From the NCBI GenBank assembly GCA_032622095.1, contig CP136065.1:37544732-37608731 (forward strand): a DNA stretch of 64,000 bases, given 5' to 3'. A model generated the notes under the pieces. It was given only the letters and a program-made list of their open reading frames with translations. It did not search any database and was not told where the DNA came from. The stretch is from Siphonodentalium dalli. Lineage: Eukaryota > Mollusca > Scaphopoda > Gadilida > Siphonodentaliidae. Position 1 is the first letter of the stretch. Each line of letters starts with the position of its first letter. Positions 1 through 11,411 of this stretch are shown here, in pieces. The translations under genes were made by a program, and so were the position numbers.

Positions 1-90
1 ATGGCATCACCACTAGAGTTACTGTCCTGCAAAACTGTCATGGCAGCTTTGTTAAACAGACAGTATGCCCTGCCATCTGGTAAAATTTAA
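1..90 (+). other. Open frame at window edge, possible C-terminal exon
   Basis: Frame 1 is open from base 1 and ends in TAA at 88-90, giving 29 residues that finish QYALPSGKI. If the reading continues upstream of the window it could be the end of a coding exon. A frame this short stays open by chance fairly often, and no protein family is recognisable. A weak ATTAAA lies at about 165. Confidence 0.15.
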
Positions 91-1608
91 TGCCTGAGGC
101 TGTGTCTGATGTTGTATCATAATGTTTCGATATTTAAATTGACTTATGGTTGCTTTACATTGCTATTAAAATATTTTTTATTTTTATTTTCTGTTAATTT
201 TGGTAAATATTTGTTATAAATTGCCAAATTCTGCATGAAAAGGGTTTAAAATTAGACAATATTATATCCCTCTCAAAATGTATATTAACATTTCCTCTTC
301 AATTTAGTAATATTATGGTATATAAGGACATACTTCAGTTATACAAGATGCATTAGCTAGTAAAATTGAAAAAAAAGCTAAACTTTTTGGCTTTATTTTG
401 AGGATTGACACTAATTTTCAGGATGCCTCATATTGGAAATATAAACCACTACTGCTCGATATAATCCATTTTTGATTTCAGTAAGGTCTATATTTTGATA
501 AAATACTATAAGAAACGCTGTTATTCACACATATACATATATATAGGAATCAGGGAGCTAAATGTGTTCTAGAGTCGGGGATCGAGTACACCGTGGAACC
601 CTAAAGGTGAAGGTAACTGAAGAATGACCTTCACCTGATACATGCGACACGTTATTAAAGGATCACATCGCGTTTATTTGATTTGTACATAATATCTAAA
701 TAATTTAAACTGGTGAATGAATGGGGGAACGGATTTTTGTGAGCGGGAAATGTATTTAACTAGCTGTTGTAGATCTGGGTTTTTCCAGATCAAATTTGGC
801 TGTGAGATAGCCCTGTCGTACACTTGGGGATTTATTTTAAAATGTAAACACATGACCTATGATTTTTCTTGCATTTTCGTGATCAACTGGTGTCAATCTA
901 GCTGGGTAAACATCACTGGTATGGCCTGCAGGCTTCAATTCAGCGAATTTGGCCGAAACGTTAACACTGTCGCCTATGGGAAACCATTTAGTTCCGTGAT
1001 TCCTGATACTATACGCGGTGCTTTCATTGTGCGTGTAATTCTTGTTGTGAGCCGCAGTACTAAAAATAACTAACAATGAGTATGATGCAAGACATGCAAC
1101 TCTACAAATACATTCCAAAACTGACAAAGTCACACTTCCGTGTATGGAGTCTTCTTTAGCAACACAATCGAGAGGTCACGAACATAATATACAGAAACAC
1201 CTTATTCCACTAAAGTTACCAAAAACAAACACGGGAACAAACTGGCTGATATATATATGTTGATGAACCTGACGACAACACCTTCAAATCCACATTCAAC
1301 GACACTTGGACGGGAAGAGACAATAAATTCCATGTTAAATTTAACTAAAATACACCCAAAAAAATGCTTTTAATGTTCTGTACACAGTGAACATTTAATC
1401 CTGATGCACACACCAATGATAGTTAAACCAATAAGTATGAGAATATTGACGAATAGGCCATACAAGCAAACCCATTTCTTTGGCCGAAAATTCAAGGTAA
1501 AAATCTCCACATCACTATACCGAACTCGGATATATTCACCAATACATCCATAATTTGATGCCAAATATATTTATGTTCCTCGTTATTGTAATAGTTCTAT
1601 CTGTTTAA
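91..1608. other. No recognisable gene
   Basis: AT-rich sequence. The longest open frames (717-1073 plus, 837-1133 minus) overlap each other and show no domain, so I treat them as chance. The only structure I see is a short perfect inverted repeat at 605-636, AGGTGAAGGT paired with ACCTTCACCT across a 12-base loop. Confidence 0.5.
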
Positions 1609-1669
1609 TAGCTCAACTTTACTTGTAAAGTTTGAGCTATTGCCATGCATGCCTTGGTATCCGTCGTCC

Positions 1670-1723
1670 GTGTGTGCGAGTGTGCGTTTGCGCGCGTGTG
1701 TGTTCGTGTGTGCGTGGAGACGT
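1670..1723. repeat. Degenerate GT/GC microsatellite
   Basis: An alternating purine-pyrimidine stretch built of GTGTGC and GCGCGTGT words, able in principle to adopt Z-DNA. It sits just inside the left end of the 1609-2924 element. Confidence 0.7.
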
Positions 1724-1795
1724 CCTTCAACAATTTCCATTAGCAAGGGTTACAGTTTATCATGTTCCATGTATATTTGTCATGGATTTTACATT

Positions 1796-2872
1796 GACAT
1801 GTAGATGGGAATGAGTCATTTTTGACTCATTCGGATATAAAATATGGCCGCCGGCAGCCATCTTGGATTTACTCTTTGCATAACTAAATCGCTTGGCGCG
1901 GGCGACAAGTCGAACATTTGGTCGGATCATTATGAAATTTGTCGTTGCAGTTGCCATTGACATGTAGATGGGAACGATCAATTTTGGGGCCATTCGGAGA
2001 AAAAAACATGGCCCGCCAGCAGCCATCTTGGATTTCAAAATTCAGTCCGGAGTATTCATCTGATCATGATGAAATGTGTCGTGGATGTTAATATTGACAT
2101 GTAGATGGGAACGAGTCATTTTTGGGTTATTCGGCCATAAAACATGGCCGCCAGCAGCCATCTTGGATTTTACTGTTTGCATGACTAAATCGTTTGGCAC
2201 GGGCTACAGGTCGTACCTTTGGTCGGATCATCGTGAAATTTGTCATGGACGTTAACATTGACATGTAGATGGGAACGAGCATTATTTGTGTTATTCGGCA
2301 AAAAAAAACATGGCCCGCCAGCAGCCATCTTGGATTTCAAAATTCAATCCGGAGTATTCGTATGATCATGATGGAATTTGTCGTGCATGGATGTTAATAT
2401 GATATGTAGATGGGAACGAGTCATTTTGGGTTCATTCCGCCATAAAATATGACCGCCGGCAGCCATATTGGATTTTACTCTTTGCATGACTAAATCATTT
2501 ATGCACGGGTGACTAGTCGTGCCTTTGGTAGGATCGTTATGAAATTTATCAAGGCTGTTGACATTGACATGTAGATAGTAACAAGTCATTTTGGGGTCAT
2601 TCGGCATATTTGATTTCAAAATTCAACCCATTAGCACGCGGGCTGCAGGCCGGAGTGTTCATCTGATCATCATGAAATTTGTCGTGGATGTTAATATTGA
2701 CATCTAGATGGGAACAAATAATTTTTGGGTCATTCGGCCATAAAATTTTGGATTTTACTCTTTGTATGACTAAATCATTTGGCACGGGCTACAAGTCGTA
2801 TTATTATGAAATTTGTCGTGTCTGTTGATATTGACATGTAGATGGGAACAAGTCATTTTGGGATCATTCACC
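1796..2872. repeat. Tandem array of ~137/163-bp alternating units
   Basis: The word ACATGTAGATGGGA (with small variants) recurs near 1796, 1959, 2096, 2259, 2403, 2567, 2699 and 2835. Spacings at first alternate between about 163 and 137 bp. One unit type carries CATGGCCGCCGGCAGCC-ATCTTGG and then a TTGCATGACTAAATCG block; the other carries CCCGCCAGCAGCC and an ATTCATCTGATCATGATG block. The array is therefore a ~300-bp dimer repeated about three times and decaying at the right end. The short open frames on its minus strand are shadows. Confidence 0.85.
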
Positions 2873-2924
2873 ATTCCATTCATTGCTCATCACAAAAATT
2901 TAACTTCTTCGCAAAGTTGAGCTA

Positions 2925-3265
2925 CAGTGTCACGGACACTTCATTTACATGTTATTTGTTTGTTTGTCGTCAACGTTAATTATTCTAGTGTTTTGTATCG
3001 GGGAGGCGTGAACTCTTAAGTGCTGAGCACTTGTTCTGTACTCCAAATCCCTTTGCCATAATATATTAATGTTACATATGATCTAATCATGTTAAACAGT
3101 TCTATTAATTGAGAATTTAAGTACATATTATAACTGAAAATTGTCTAGCATCATAAATGTCGACTAAATTGTTCGGAAATCTTCCGCGTATAATGCATGT
3201 TCCGAGAAACCTCTTGTCAAATTAGATATACATAATTGTCGGTTTCGAACGAACCTTTTCCGTTT
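2925..3265. other. No recognisable feature
   Basis: AT-rich spacer between the 1609-2924 element and the 104-bp direct repeat. No coding signal or repeat is visible. Confidence 0.5.
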
Positions 3266-3369
3266 AACAAACTTGGTATTCCGGCTATACCCACCGCGAG
3301 CGCCTCCTGTAGCTTTAACCCACTTAACATACCTCAAAGTCCTGTCATTTTAACTATATGCTAACGTTA
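3266..3369 (+). repeat. 104-bp direct repeat, left copy
   Basis: It matches 3985-4088 with only three mismatches by eye (about 97% identity), 719 bp apart. It contains CCGGCTATACCCACCGCGAG. The copies start AACAAACTTGG and end CTAACGTTA, so they lack the TG...CA ends of an LTR. The pair may be a small terminal-repeat element or a segmental duplication. Confidence 0.9.
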
Positions 3370-3984
3370 AAGGCCGAAAAGTTTTGTGTTCATATGCTTA
3401 ATATGGCACAGGTTAGCGACTTGCAACTGAGGAAGATCCTATTGGTTGTATCTTTCTTTTGACTTTTCAAAAACTTTACCTCTTTGGTCTTCTAAAATTT
3501 TAAAGTTTTACCTTTTTCCTTAAATTACAAATTCTTAGGTATCTTTGATTTTAATTACCCTCTTTCGATCTGTACGTTCTTAATTACTTTTCAAAATATT
3601 TCCAGCCGCTCCGTGACTTTGCTCTCCGACTCAAAATTTTATGCCAAGAACACGAGGAACACAGTGTCTGCATGTGATTGGGACCCTGACCCTAATATAT
3701 CCCCTTTCTTTCATATACTTTGCAGACACTCTCCTCTTGTTCTTGACATCCATTACATTTTTGCTCCGCCAATATTATGTGGGTAAAATGACGAATATGT
3801 TTGAGGCGTTTTTCTTTCTTACTAAAACCTATGTTGACTAACAAATAGGCCATTTATGGTCTACCTGCCAGTGCTTCACTTTGACTTGTTTTCTGTCATT
3901 CTGGTGTGCTAGGTTTGGTGTTGCTTACCCTGGAACTCGTGTTACCTGGTCTGACACCCACTTACCTGATTGGTTACACATAAA
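3370..3984. other. 615-bp segment between direct repeats
   Basis: Pyrimidine-rich in its first half (3460-3800). A 66-codon frame at 3641-3841 is hydrophobic but matches nothing I know. No primer-binding site or polypurine tract is obvious, so a TRIM-type retroelement is not supported. Confidence 0.35.
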
Positions 3985-4088
3985 AACAAACTTGGTATTC
4001 CGGCTATACCCACCGCGAGCGCCTTCTGTAGCTTTAGCCCACTTAACATACTTCAAAGTCCTGTCATTTTAACTATATGCTAACGTTA
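3985..4088 (+). repeat. 104-bp direct repeat, right copy
   Basis: Second copy of 3266-3369 in the same orientation. Outside the 104 bp the flanks diverge at once on both sides, which shows discrete borders. Confidence 0.9.
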
Positions 4089-4444
4089 TCCAATAGTTAA
4101 CTTCGCAAGCCCGGTCTCACCTACTCAGTCAGAATCATTGAGGTGCATATGCACACAGGGACTTGTATATATTATTATATAAACTAGAGTATTATATAAA
4201 AAATCTGATATGTCATATAACACTAGGATTTTTGTTTTTGATACAAGCGGGGTTGCCCAAATATGCACAGCACTTGTTTATATCGTTGTGTATATTGTTC
4301 TGTGTACTTATATTATGTCACAACTTAAAATAGATCTGATAAACTTGGCTTGTTAGGTGCAAGGCATGTCGACAAGTTGAATATGAAGTATTTCTAAAAT
4401 ATATAGAGTTTTTGGCCTTCGATTTGGGGGTTATTTGATACCTT
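4089..4444. other. No recognisable feature
   Basis: AT-rich spacer. Nothing coding or repetitive is visible. Confidence 0.5.
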
Positions 4445-5060
4445 TCGCATAATGAACTACTGCTGATAAGAATTAGGACTAGCTTATATATAGTAGTCGC
4501 ATAATTAACAACTGCTGATAAGAATTAGGACTAGCTTATATTATTCGCATAATGAACTACTAGTGATAAGAATTAGGAATAGTTATAATAGTTGCACAAC
4601 GAATTACTACTTATACGAATTACTACTTATACGAATTACTACTTATACGAATTACGAATAGTTTATAGTAATCGCATAATGAACTACTACTGATAAGAAT
4701 TACGAATAGCTTTAAACAGTCGCATAATGGCTGCTGCGTATAAGAATTACGAATAGTTATAGTAGTCGCATACTTAACTACTATTGATAAACTTTAGGAA
4801 TAGTTTACAGTAATAGTAGTCGCATAATGACTACTACTGATACGAATCACTGATAGTAGTCGCACAATGAACTATTACTAATAAGAATTATAGGAACAGC
4901 GTATACTAGTTACATACTGACTACTACTGAATTTCGAATAGCCAACAGTAGTTGCACAATTAACTACTACTGATAAGAATTACGAATAGCTGAGAGTAGT
5001 CATAAATAATTTTTTCGTATGGCCCAAAAACCATTTCGCATAATGGACGACTATCGACTA
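4445..5060 (+). repeat. Degenerate ~46-54-bp tandem array
   Basis: About twelve units of the form CGCATAATGAACTACTACTG followed by ATAAGAATTACGAATAG and TATAGTAGT. Starts lie near 4447, 4499, 4546, 4592, 4674, 4722, 4767, 4821, 4863, 4910, 4953 and 5038. A 16-bp subunit, TTATACGAATTACTAC, is further expanded at 4607-4655. Unit lengths vary, so the array is old. A related block occurs at about 54,708-54,765. Confidence 0.85.
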
Positions 5061-5284
5061 CAGAACAGTTCAAACTTCGTGTCACGCGCAGTAAGGTGAC
5101 GTCATTTGTTTGATGTGATGTGATAAATTAACTGTGTGTTTTTATCCGGGCGTAGTCAGTGGTAGGCCCGATGGTTGCACACAAAGCTCACGTACCCATA
5201 CTTGGCTTCTTGGAATCGTAACTACGGGTATGGCAAAACGACAACTGATAGAAAGAAAGAACACAAATTCTAGTGACGTTGTAC

Positions 5285-5330
5285 CATATTCGTAATTCTT
5301 ATCAGTAGTGTATAGTTCATTATGTGAAAT
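5285..5330 (-). repeat. Single inverted unit of the 4445-5060 array
   Basis: The reverse complement reads CATAATGAACTATACACTAC followed by TGATAAGAATTACGAATA, one unit of the array in opposite orientation 230 bp beyond its right end. With the first unit at 4445-4478 it gives the array inverted borders. Confidence 0.75.
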
Positions 5331-6081
5331 GTGTCCAGTTGTAATAACATCAAATATCGACAGAGCTGTATATCATACTCTACCTTCACTTGAGCGCCCG
5401 TCCCAGTCAGTAAGGTTCTCACTATATTCGGCGTTCGTATCTTGCTCAGCGACGGGGAAGCTGGTTCGATTCCAAACGAACATAAACTATCATTAGTGGG
5501 GAGGGGGCGAATATTCGAAAAAATCAAACAATGGACAGGCAGGTTTGGATTGAAAAACTTATAAATTATTCCAGAAGTATAAAAGACTATAATAATTTGT
5601 GGCCTGGGCGGGTAAATATTGTCCAGTTGTACGGCCTTGTTCTGTTTAAAAAGAAGTCTCTGCAACATTGCACAGTTGGTTTGTTAGTTTTCAGTGAGAC
5701 ACAGAACATTCCATACTACATGTATATGCACTATTAAATGGGATGGGGCCGCGATATACCTGGTGTTATGCTGCGTTTATCGATAGATTATAGTTCAATA
5801 ACCATTCAGCATTATCTCCGGCCACACCCATAGAGGAACATTATAGTCGGGTTTGTCTCCACTATTCAAAGATTAGTATTTACTTTACATTCGAGTGAAT
5901 ATTCGTTCGGATATCTAGACATTGTGTGTGTATTCGAATCAGTGTTCTTCTGTGTACGCGAACGAAGGTTACCAAGACCGAATACCGCGAACAGGTTATT
6001 GACGAATCGAACACCAGAGAATGGGCGGGAACACTGTGACGTCATGTTCGAAGTCTAGATTCTTGCTCCCAAATCTTTACC
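5331..6081. other. No recognisable gene
   Basis: Two overlapping short frames on opposite strands have no domain signal. No repeat is visible. Confidence 0.45.
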
Positions 6082-6640
6082 AGAGCGCACCAGTCATATA
6101 TAGTTACTTTCTGACTCTGTCACCGGCTGGGTACTAATCTGCGGTTTCTATATTTAGCGCGTTGTTTTCCAAACAAAATGGCGAAAACCGATCGCTCCAA
6201 AGTCAAATTTCGTATGTGCTTTGAGAAGAATTCCCGCACTACAAACGTAATGACAGAATGGAGGATCAGAGCGGTAGTTTTGTTGACGTTTTCGCAAGAA
6301 ATTCGTCAAAATTGGAGCTAATTAGAACTCTTGTGTCTGACTTGCCATGCGTGTTGTCGGGACGTTGTCATACATGTGCATTTAAACTTTTGTGTTGATA
6401 AAATAATCGGAAAAACAAATCACACCGTTTCGCAATATAGTTCTTTCGTTCTAGTGGGACTTTCCAAACTTAAGGTACGAATCCACACATATTTTGTCCG
6501 ATAGTTTGTGTGCTTAACAAGGGCAGCATTTTGCTCTGCTCGCTTATTATATATTTTGATATCGAGGAAGTCCACCAAATGTGGGTAAAATGTCGCCGAT
6601 AGCAGCCGTTTTACCGAGTCACCAAGGAACCCTACATTTG
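6082..6640 (+). repeat. Dispersed repeat P, copy 1 (uninterrupted)
   Basis: Homologous by eye to 49143-49910 plus 53462-53530. Shared blocks include TTTCTGACTC-GTCACCGGCTG, CAAAATGGCGAAAAC, AGAGCGGTAGT-TTGTT-ACG, AATTAGAACTCTTGTGT, AGTAGGACTTTCCA (here AGTGGGACTTTCCA), and CACCAAATGTGGGTAA followed by ATGTCGCCGATAGCAGC. At 6574-6582 the sequence ACCAAATGT occurs once. In the other copy it is duplicated around foldback element FB2, so this is a related empty site. The 158-codon minus-strand frame across this region is a by-product. Confidence 0.85.
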
Positions 6641-7404
6641 CATTGATTACATGGAGTTTGTCTTGCTCCCCGAATTTCGGGGAGTGAGATCCAGACCCGA
6701 GAAGATGTTCTTTGTCTGTTCCTGGTCTATTCTCGGTTGTTCGATTCACCGAGAACATGTGTTCGCATGTCACGTCTTGGTGGTCTATATAATTATGTCC
6801 GCGGACATGGATTCGAATACACCCTGTGTGCGGAACATTGTTTCTGTATGAACCCAAATCCAAAGATACCTTGTGACCTAGAAACACTCGACCCAATTGT
6901 AAGCTTTATTTTAAGCCCGTGACTAATCCCGAGGTAAGTTTGCATTGATTACAATAACAACCAAATCTTCTGACATGACGTATCGAATACAAGCATTAGC
7001 CCGGAGCAGACCTGTTATCATAGGAACAATATCGTGGCAGGTTATTTTTACTGGCAATAATTTCCCGCGGAGATTATTCACTCATAACTCGCGTTGTCTG
7101 CGCAAAAAGCCAAAGTTCGTGTTACATTTATCGTTCTTTGCAAAATGTTAGTGTTACGATCTGTTGTTTGATAGTGTACACGACTCGTGCGAGATTCGAT
7201 AGGAACATAGCAATGCAATTTATTTGGGTGTATTGGAATATGGGTTCTCCACTAACCCACACAACACAAGACAACACAATCATTGTGGGATACTGGTGAA
7301 GCGACTTTATTCCGTCTCAGTGTGATCACAACGAATCGCGCGCGTGTATTTCTGTTCATATATCCTCCTTCCAGTTCCCCGAACATTTCACAATTCCTGT
7401 AACT
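6641..7404. other. No recognisable gene
   Basis: Several short overlapping frames on both strands, none with a recognisable domain. No repeat is visible until the array at 7405. Confidence 0.4.
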
Positions 7405-8640
7405 TGACTGGAACAGCCACAAACCGGCATTCACATGTGTTTTACATGTATTATCACTCCTGCATATACCCGATGCAGGCCCACCATGGGAGGCTTGCCA
7501 CAAAACGGCATTCACATGTATTTTACATGCATGGTTGTCACCCTGCATCTCAGACACATGCAGTCTTCGCCGTGAAAGGCGTGCCACGGAACGGCGTATT
7601 CTTAATACATTTACATGTACATCACTCATGCAGTGTATCTTTATATAGGTTATGTCACAAACGACAGGCCACGGAACGGAATATTCTTAAGATATATATA
7701 TACACATCAATCTGCATCATTAATACAGTTTCAGCCACGGGGCATACCACAATTTGATATATTCTATACACTAACCTGCATGTTGACAGGTTCAGCCACA
7801 AAAGGCATATTCTTAATATGTATACACCAATCTGCATTATTAAATGCAATTCCAGCCACGAGGCATACCACAAAACGATATATTATATACAGTATAACCC
7901 TTCTATATAAGAGATGTTCCGCCACAAACGGCAGGCCACGGAATGGCATATTCTTAATATATATGTTTACTAATTTGCATCATTACATGCAATTCCAGCC
8001 ACGAGGCATTCCACAAAACGATATATTATATACAGTATAACCCGACTAGATAAGAGAGGTTCCGCCACAAAAGGCAGACCATGGAGTAGCATATTCTTAA
8101 TAAGTATACACCAACCTGCATCATTAAATGCAATTACAGCCACGAGGCATACCACAAAACGATATACACTATTACCCGTCTATATAAGAGAGGTTTCGCC
8201 ACAAACGGCAGGCCACGAAATGGCATATTCTTAATATATATGTTTATTAATCTGCATCATTACATGCAATTCCAGCCACGAGGCATACCACAAAACGATA
8301 TATGATATACACTATAACCCGACTATATATAAGAGGTTCCGCCACAAAAGGCGGACCATGGAGTAGCATATTCTTAATATACACCAATCTCCATCAGTAA
8401 ATGCAATTCCAGCCACGAGGCATACCACAAAACGATATAGTATATACACTGCAATATGACTATATATATTAGAGAGATTCAGCCACAAACGGCAGGCCAC
8501 ATAATGGCATATTCGTACTACATACATACATTAATCTGCATCATTGAATTCAATTTTAGCCACGAGGCATACCAAAGAATGATATATTATATACACCTAA
8601 ATATGTTCGGTCACAAAAATCAATGCACTGAATAGCATAT
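7405..8640. repeat. ~140-bp tandem array
   Basis: The block CCAGCCACGAGGCATACCAC followed by AAAACGATATA recurs near 7852, 7994, 8138, 8273, 8409 and 8560. Within each unit there is also a CCGCCACAAAAGGCAGACCA block, then TAGCATATTCTTAATA, then a CATCATTAAATGCAATT block. The first ~400 bp (7405-7800) are a shorter, more diverged version. Opposite-strand frames encoding repeated RFVVCLVAGIAF words are products of the array. Confidence 0.85.
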
Positions 8641-11411
8641 ACTTTGACAGTACAACTCTGCTTCAAAGCAGGATGCGCGAAAGAAAATTTAAAACAAATT
8701 TTCGTATCCTTCTTCCAATACAACTATATAGTGCATGGATTCGTCAAGAACATAAAATTTGAAGAAATGCGACAATTTTCACGTCTGCGCCGGTGCAGTC
8801 TTATTTCCATTAAATTAAGTCGCAGAAAACAGTACCGATTCGAGAAAAAAATGTGCCATGCATTTTCGCATATTCTGTCAATATAAATTGCTGTGCACAA
8901 CAGCATAAATAATTAAATATGCATTGACAGAGCCAATTGTGACGACCACAAGAAAACGTCCGACGAGCTCTGTTCTCATACACCAGGCTAAGCAACGCCA
9001 CAGCCAATTCTACATCAACAGAAGATGTTTCTGAAAACATATTACATCTTTTCAGTCTTTTTAATGAAACATATAACACATAATATTTTGTATAAATGTG
9101 CATGCATGTACTCTATAATGTAGTTGCATATTTGCACACTTTGTTCGATACTAAAATCATGAACCAAGTGTTGCTGATGAATGAATGATACATAGCAGTA
9201 TACATGTGCATACATTTTATAAGCACACACGACTTTGTGTTACATGCTATCATCGTGTAAACAGATATCCGAGGATTATTCATATCTAAATCAAAACTCA
9301 TGTATCATACATGTCACGTTATGACAAGTCTTCTCTTGTAACATTCAATATAATGCTTCAAAGAAAACTGTTTTCCTGATATGGAAATAATAAAGAGCGT
9401 TTATATCATTTGTGTGTGATTAACCAATATAATTGCGCTGTGTTATGTAAACATGCAGAAGCAAAACTTCTGCAACACGAACAGGTTCATGTTTATGTAC
9501 AACATCGTACGTCTTGACAACAATGTGCTATTTACGTGCTGATTATGTTAGACATATAAACAGAACGATATATATTTTAATATTACTTCTGTTGATGGCG
9601 AATTGAGAAAATAGAAATATTTCTGCAACGTACGCCGCCCGTACCTTTAATTAAAAATATAGTCAACGTTGTTTACAGCTATAATTACACCCGCGACGAG
9701 TAATTGCTGAGTAAATTTTTAGTAAACTAGATTTTTAGAGAAACAACCGAGTTGCATACGTAGAACCAAACTCCATGCATCGCCCTCTACGTTATCACTG
9801 CGATATAGCACTGCCAGAAGGGTGGTACTTTGCGGACCGATACATCTATTTTTACATATCGTCGGAACTATATTTAGTCACCTATTGTCTTATTTTGACC
9901 ACCAAAAGTTTGCAATAATGGTAATTCTTTCGGTATTGATAAGAACAATATGAACTGAGTCAGACATCGACAATTTTAATCATAAAACATAAGAAGTAAG
10001 AAATCCTTACCAAATGTCCTTATGGCAGTAGTGTCTCAGCAAAGCTATTTAAATTCTGCCTGGAGTTTGACGTATATAGAACCAGACAGAAGATGGGGTC
10101 ACAGAAATAGCTCGTGCGTGCGGTGGTATATATTTTGTTACCAAGAAAGGCACAAATTGCTTGAGGCAACCGAAATTAAGCTAAATGCGTCATAGATGCA
10201 AAACCTCTTGTTGGAGGGATGACAGCTGTGGCAAACCGAAATGTCACCAGAAATGTCACAAGTCAACATTATCACATTCTAATTAATTCCAATACATGGC
10301 TTTGCCGCCACATCCCACGGTTGTTATTCACAAGAAATCTCTATTTTGCACGTTCGAACCGTCATTCTTTGGTTTTATGAATTCAGAAAAGGCTTCTGGT
10401 GGTCGCGCGTGACATCAGATAGAGATCGGGATGTTCAGAATATCCTAAATGGTCCTTAATCTAATTTCACGTCAAGCGAGTTGATGTTTCACGATCCAAC
10501 TACCGGATAAGAATCTAATTACTGACGAAATGCATCAAATTAGATTGATTTATAGAAAACGGGTATCACATAATCACAAACAAATATCTTAAATTATTGA
10601 ATATATGCTTGTACATATTGAATATATCATAAAAGAATATACATTTCTGCTTATAATGCCTTGGACGAATTGTATTTTTAACATTTCGCCTTAGAGTTAG
10701 ACCAACGTGTACATTTTCAAGTAGGACTCAGGCGATTTTCGTTTTCAACTTTTCGCCTTAAACGCAAACAAATTATGTATCCATGTTGAGCCATTGACTC
10801 CACACATCACGTACCACGGATGCTAGCATATCATTCATATACGAAAGGGCTTTTTTTGCATATTACTCAAAACCGTTGCTTTGTGGTTTCGTAAATGCTC
10901 AAGAGTCTAGTGGTGGGCGCGCGTGACATTTATGACGTCACCCCTCCCAAAAGACACTTTATGATAAAAGCGGTATTCGTTTATTTTAAGAGGATATCAT
11001 CCTACGCAGGTTTTGCGTACCTCCCCCCCTGTTATGCTCGGCGCGAATCAGATGCCCAAATCCAATGAAACACAAAAAATAACAATCAAAATCTAATACT
11101 CAATATATGATGGAAGGAAAATAAATAAAAATATGTGCAAGAACGATCATAATTATAACGTGTAATTCGTTGATTTGTTGAATTTCGTTGAGAAAAAAAT
11201 GAGTCTCTTGAGACGAAACCCGTGGATACTGTGTGCCACTTACAAATGGATCGGCAGCAATAAAAGTTCTTTATCAACCAATAATATTGTAAGTTACATG
11301 ACATTTTACGTAAATGTATAATAGAAACGTATAACAATAACAAATTGGAACGAAAGTTCTAATGGTTTGTTCCAAATAAATTGATATTGATATATTGAGG
11401 ATCTCTAATGA
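8641..11411. other. 2.8-kb stretch without recognisable features
   Basis: AT-rich. No frame over about 100 codons and no domain is visible. Two weakly similar patches (about 10370-10420 and 10880-10940) share TGGT-GTCGCGCGTGACAT-like words. I cannot support a gene, RNA or element here. Confidence 0.5.

Larger units (their letters stand above)
1609..2924. mobile_element. TIR-bounded element carrying a dimeric tandem repeat
   Basis: The ends are a perfect 12-bp inverted pair: TAGCTCAACTTT at 1609-1620 and AAAGTTGAGCTA at 2913-2924. The left end is itself a hairpin, because TAGCTCAACTTTAC is followed two bases later by GTAAAGTTTGAGCTA. Inside are a GT-rich stretch and about eight tandem units. 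There is no transposase frame, so if mobile it is non-autonomous. No clear target-site duplication was found. Confidence 0.5.

Noticed and set aside
3266-4088. LTR retrotransposon or TRIM
   Set aside because: The direct repeats are 104 bp without TG/CA ends, and no primer-binding site or polypurine tract is visible between them.
6420-6896. 158-codon minus-strand frame as a gene
   Set aside because: It lies in dispersed repeat P. The homologous region at 49-53 kb does not keep the frame, apart from a short YPHLV word, and no domain is recognisable.
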